NCBI GenBank assembly: GCA_022567055.1 | Contig: JADFHU010000447.1 | Coordinates: 1 to 5,329 of the forward strand | Length of the DNA: 5,329 nucleotides | From: Planctomycetota bacterium | Lineage (GTDB): Bacteria; Planctomycetota; Phycisphaerae; Sedimentisphaerales; Anaerobacaceae | Direction: 5' to 3' | Shown here: piece after piece, positions 2,359 through 5,329 of the stretch | How the letters are laid out: each line of letters starts with the position of its first letter | Position numbering within the stretch: position 1 is the first letter of the stretch | Notes under the pieces: generated by a model | What the model was told of the DNA's origin: nothing | Seen by the model: the letters and a program-made list of their open reading frames with translations, nothing else | Database searches by the model: none | Made by a program: the position numbers and the translations under genes

Positions 2359-5329
2359 CTATTCGAAAAGCCTGAGTTGAGGGTCCGGTTTTTTGGCTCG
2401 TTTTCGAGCGCCGCCCTTGCCCTGCTCGGTGAGTTCTCTCTCGATGGCGTCCAGAAAGGAACTCTTCTCCAGCGCATACTTCCTGCCGTTCAGCAGGCGA
2501 GACTTGGCCCAGCTCAGATAGAGGAAGTGCTGTGCCCGGGTCATGCCCACGTAGAGCAGACGCCGCTCCTCCTCGACATCCGCGGCGCGTTCCTCGTAGA
2601 GATGGTAAGGGAGCAGCCCCTCCTCACAGCCGGCAATGAAGACGCAGGGGAATTCCAAGCCCTTGGAGGCATGCAGGGTCATGAGCGTGACCCGTTCCAA
2701 GTGCCCGTCATAGGTATCGACGGAGGTGGCGAGCTGCGCGAAACGCAGAAATTCGGCTGCAGACCGGCCCGCCTGTTCGGCCAACTCCATGAGTTCTCTG
2801 AATAGGAACTCATGGCTCTGTCGTTCCACGGCAAAGCGGGGCTCGATGATCTGCGCCAATGCGTCCTTGGCCGGCGTCTCGGGATGGATCTGCCACTGGT
2901 CCAGGTCGCTGGCGGTGACAGCGCCCGCCTCCAGTAGTCCCTGCTTCAGAAAGCGGTTCTCAGGGGCCAGCGCCAGTCGCAGACAACTCAGGATGGTCTT
3001 GACGGGCTCCTCTCGGAACAGGGGTTGCGCGCCCTGCTTCTGATAGGGAACGCTGTGGTTGTGAAAGGCCTCTTCGAAGGCCGCCATCTGGCCGCTGGTG
3101 CGACAGAGCACGGCGAAGTCCGCCAGGCTGCGCGTGCGTTCCTCTCCATGGCCATCGGTGATGTCGCTGTCCATGGAGAAAAACCGCAGACCGCCGATCA
3201 TCTGTTCGATGGTGCGGGCCACGAACTCGGCCTCCGCCTTGTCACTGGGCTGCTCGACCAGCTGCAATCGGACACCGGAGGCCAGGCCCTTCAAGAGCGA
3301 GGCGTCACCGGCGGCCGCGCTGCCCACCACCTGACGCGATGCCTGCAGGATCGTTTCGGAGCAACGGTAGCTGGTGGTCAGCGTGAATGCCTGGGCGTCC
3401 GGCCAGTCTTCGCGGAACTGCCGGATAAAACGGACATCCGCGCCTCGGAAGCCATAGATGGCCTGATTGGGATCGCCAATGACGCAGAGGTGGCTGGTGG
3501 GTTCCGGCGCCAGGAGGCGAATCATCTGGTATTGGGCGAAGTTGATGTCCTGGTACTCGTCCACCATGATCCATTGGAAGCGGGCTCGGTAGTGGTCTGC
3601 GATGGCCTTATTCTCCAAGAGCAAACGCACGGAGCGAAAGATCAGATCGTCCAGGTCGATGAGATCCTGTTCGGCCAGGGCGTTTTGATAGTTCCAGTAG
3701 AGCGGGCCGCTTTCGTCATCGTCGAGCTGCTGGGGCAGGATCAACTGCTGCTTCGCCGCTGTCACTGCCTTCACGATACGCTTGATCCGCTGCCTGTCAC
3801 AGCCCAGGGACCTGAACACCCGTGCCTTGTCCTCTTCGTCGATGAGCAGCAGCCGATCGCCCAACTGCTCTCGGAGAATCCTATAGCCTAAGGCATGGAA
3901 GGTGCAAATGGTCAGGGCCTGGCTTTGCTCGCCTGGCAGGAGCGCGTCGAGACGATCCTGCATCTCCCGGGCGGCCTTTGCGGTATAGGTCACGCCCAGG
4001 ATGGCCTCCGGTGGGGTGTCATGGTGTCTGATGAGCTGGGCGATGCGGCAGGTCAGCACGCGTGTCTTGCCCGTGCCGGGCCCGGCGATGATGATGGCAG
4101 GTCCGTCCCGATGTTCCGCCGCCAAGCGTTGACTCGCGTTGAGGCCCGATAGGGGATTGTTCGGGTCCCAGTCGACAGGCCTCAGGGCTACTGCGGGAAG
4201 GGGGTTTTTCTCGGGAGCAGCTTTAGACGGTAACTCTGCAATAAGAGACGAGGGCTTGGGGGCCTTGGCGGGAGGCGTGGAGACGGCATCGGCAAACAGG
4301 GTGCCCTGCTTGGAAAACGCCCTTCTCTCCTGTTCCGTAAAGACCTTGATCACGCCAAACTCGCCGTCGTAACCGGGCGTGACATGGACCTGGCCGCGAC
4401 GCATGCGTTTAATGGCCTCGGCCAGCGTGTCTCCGGCAGTGGCCTCTATGCGATCCAGGTCGCTGTGCAGCAACACGTCGAACTCGGACCCCAGCGCAGC
4501 GATGAGTGACTGGTACCGAGCCGAAACTTTCTTGGTGTTGGGCCCCACACTAAGGATCTCGGAGAGGACTTCCGTGAGCGGGATCATGGAGTGGAAGGGT
4601 TGGCGGTCGGGCCGATCCTCGGTGTCGTCGCGGTCGGAGAGTTGCTGGATGCGATTCAAGACCCCTACGGTGACACGCTTGCCACAGACGGGACAGAGGT
4701 TGTCGTGCCGTGCCGACTCCTTCGGGTTCCAGGAGATCCGGCATTTGCGGTGACCGTCGTGGTGATATTTTCCCTCTTCTGGAAAGAACTCAATCGTGTA
4801 TAAAAATTTCTTCGGGTCATTATTTTTGATTGCATCACGCAATGTATAGTATGAGGGTGTATCAAACTCAAATACATTTGCTTCTCTTCCAAGATTCGGG
4901 AGAGAGTGTGCGTCTGAATTAGAGATGAGTGCAATAGTATCGAGAGAAGATAATGTCCAGTTCATTTTTGGATCTGATGAAAGTCCCGTTTCTATCGCAA
5001 AAATATGCTTTGTCTGTTTTCCAAAACATTCCTCTAAGCTATCAAAGCCTGACTTAGAACCAAACACTGCAAACCATGGCGTCCACGCGTGGGCGGGTAT
5101 AAGAAAACTATCCTCACTTATATCAAGTACTCGTTTTGTTAACTCTTCAACATCCAACCCCAAGATTGGTCGGCCGTCTGAGCTAATATTTCCAATGGAG
5201 TCTAAATATAAATTTAGTTTCTCAACCGACTTTATGTCGGGCATAAACACTAAGATATGAATGCGCCGTGCGATCTCATGTTTTTTATAAATACACGACA
5301 GTTCGGTGCCCAAAAGAAAATAGGTGCCT
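2359..5329 (-). CDS. EndoQ-type PHP endonuclease fused to UvrD/PcrA-type SF1A helicase (5' end outside window)
   Basis: One open frame runs from the right edge to TAG at 2359-2361. The TTG at 5311-5313, counted here as residue 1 of 984, is internal: the frame is open to the edge and upstream codons (GTYFL) fit the family, so roughly 70-90 N-terminal residues with the first metal-binding motif lie outside. Residues 1 to about 340 match EndoQ, a nuclease that nicks 5' of deaminated bases. Visible are the metal-ligand motifs with E4 (GTELSCIY), H75 (PAHAWTPWF), E108 (ETGLSSDP), D134 and H136 (SNSDAHS), and a zinc-site candidate with C191, C207 and C210 (CPVCGK). Residues 385 to about 955 form an SF1A 3'-5' helicase: Q-motif Q395, Walker A GPGTGKT 411-417, motif Ia 440-451, DEYQ 585-588, motif III GDPNQAIYGFRGAD 613-626, TSYRC 647-651, motif V LHASKGLEF 880-888, and motif VI YVGMTRAQ 921-928. 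All catalytic motifs in view are intact, so the product is probably active in cytoplasmic DNA repair. GC content drops sharply in the EndoQ part, toward the 5' end of the gene. Confidence 0.93.
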   Translation of the reverse strand, partial: GTYFLLGTELSCIYKKHEIARRIHILVFMPDIKSVEKLNLYLDSIGNISSDGRPILGLDVEELTKRVLDISEDSFLIPAHAWTPWFAVFGSKSGFDSLEECFGKQTKHIFAIETGLSSDPKMNWTLSSLDTIALISNSDAHSLPNLGREANVFEFDTPSYYTLRDAIKNNDPKKFLYTIEFFPEEGKYHHDGHRKCRISWNPKESARHDNLCPVCGKRVTVGVLNRIQQLSDRDDTEDRPDRQPFHSMIPLTEVLSEILSVGPNTKKVSARYQSLIAALGSEFDVLLHSDLDRIEATAGDTLAEAIKRMRRGQVHVTPGYDGEFGVIKVFTEQERRAFSKQGTLFADAVSTPPAKAPKPSSLIAELPSKAAPEKNPLPAVALRPVDWDPNNPLSGLNASQRLAAEHRDGPAIIIAGPGTGKTRVLTCRIAQLIRHHDTPPEAILGVTYTAKAAREMQDRLDALLPGEQSQALTICTFHALGYRILREQLGDRLLLIDEEDKARVFRSLGCDRQRIKRIVKAVTAAKQQLILPQQLDDDESGPLYWNYQNALAEQDLIDLDDLIFRSVRLLLENKAIADHYRARFQWIMVDEYQDINFAQYQMIRLLAPEPTSHLCVIGDPNQAIYGFRGADVRFIRQFREDWPDAQAFTLTTSYRCSETILQASRQVVGSAAAGDASLLKGLASGVRLQLVEQPSDKAEAEFVARTIEQMIGGLRFFSMDSDITDGHGEERTRSLADFAVLCRTSGQMAAFEEAFHNHSVPYQKQGAQPLFREEPVKTILSCLRLALAPENRFLKQGLLEAGAVTASDLDQWQIHPETPAKDALAQIIEPRFAVERQSHEFLFRELMELAEQAGRSAAEFLRFAQLATSVDTYDGHLERVTLMTLHASKGLEFPCVFIAGCEEGLLPYHLYEERAADVEEERRLLYVGMTRAQHFLYLSWAKSRLLNGRKYALEKSSFLDAIERELTEQGKGGARKRAKKPDPQLRLFE
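2362..2379 (-). other. C-terminal beta-clamp-binding-like peptide QLRLFE
   Basis: The helicase ends in a lysine- and arginine-rich tail (KRAKKPDP) followed by Gln-Leu-Arg-Leu-Phe-Glu and the stop codon. Bacterial proteins that dock on the DNA polymerase III sliding clamp typically use QL[S/D]LF or a variant, often on a flexible terminus. Here residues 979-983 match it in four of five positions, with Arg replacing Ser/Asp. Its place after a disordered basic linker fits such a role. Binding is inferred from the motif only. Confidence 0.5.
4294..4308 (-). other. Interdomain clamp-binding-like peptide QGTLF
   Basis: Residues 336-340 (Gln-Gly-Thr-Leu-Phe) close the EndoQ domain, just before a proline- and alanine-rich linker (about 341-380) that leads into the helicase. 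The peptide fits the looser QxxLF form of the clamp motif. Archaeal EndoQ is known to work with the sliding clamp PCNA, so a clamp contact at this place would be the bacterial counterpart. This is an inference from position and sequence. Confidence 0.4.
4741..4800. other. Compositional breakpoint inside the EndoQ domain
   Basis: Counted 60-base lines give about 65% GC at 4681-4740, 47% at 4741-4800 and 33% at 4801-4860. Values stay near 35% toward the right edge (37% at 4921-4980, 35% at 5161-5220). The reading frame is unbroken and both sides carry EndoQ motifs. The break falls at about residues 172-191, just before the zinc-site cysteines. It marks either recombination between two diverged alleles or an assembly join. 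Confidence 0.6.

Noticed and set aside
1840..2805. + strand open frame of 321 codons
   Set aside because: It crosses the tandem repeats and then about 450 bases antisense to the helicase C-terminus. It has no ribosome binding site and no domain-like content.
3025..3891. Long + strand open frame of 288 codons inside the helicase region, and several shorter ones between 2726 and 5260
   Set aside because: All lie antisense to the helicase, whose motifs are unambiguous. Open antisense frames are expected in GC-rich coding DNA, and the translations contain no recognisable domain.
5311..5313. TTG as the start codon of the helicase
   Set aside because: The frame stays open to the window edge, the residues before it (GTYFL) fit EndoQ, and the essential N-terminal metal motif must lie further upstream.
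349..5329. The - strand gene set considered as a dedicated anti-phage defence system
   Set aside because: Nuclease-helicase content is suggestive, but the downstream genes are broken or unrecognised, the spacing is large, and no known defence family signature is visible. The helicase fits base-damage repair better.

Overview
The window suggests a bacterium, probably a mesophilic proteobacterium or Desulfobacterota-like lineage with a GC-rich core genome. This assignment is tentative and rests on gene content, composition and repeat style, not on a phylogenetic marker. Composition is strongly mosaic. Hand counts of 60-base lines give about 60-65% GC in most of the helicase gene (for example 4081-4140 and 4621-4740), about 33-37% at the right edge (4801-5220), about 25% near 1261-1320, and about 47% near 421-480.

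Layout, left to right. Positions 1-75 look like an intergenic dispersed repeat, joined abruptly to the last ~58 codons of an RraA-like (HMG/CHA aldolase superfamily) gene on the + strand (76-252). A strong Shine-Dalgarno then precedes an 18-codon aborted reading frame (289-345). From 349 onward every convincing gene is on the - strand, so the transcription order runs right to left: the large helicase gene (2359 to beyond 5329), a 579-bp spacer with 86-87-bp degenerate tandem repeats (about 1809-2010), an AT-rich gene broken by a one-base frameshift (1779 down to 942), a short membrane-protein segment in the same frame behind a TAG codon (941-738), and a 103-residue protein of unknown function (660-349).

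The one gene with a clear biochemical identity is a fusion of an EndoQ-type PHP-domain endonuclease (deaminated-base repair) with a UvrD/PcrA-type SF1A DNA helicase. Its 5' end lies outside the window. It carries two peptides resembling bacterial beta-clamp-binding motifs, one at the junction of the two enzymes and one at the extreme C-terminus. This points to a one-polypeptide nick-and-unwind repair enzyme tethered to the replication clamp. GC content changes sharply inside the EndoQ part (around 4741-4800) without any break in the reading frame, which suggests a recombinant allele or an assembly chimera.

The small AT-rich genes downstream are not recognisable as a known system. They look like decaying accessory DNA. 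No tRNA, rRNA, CRISPR array or intact transposase was seen.
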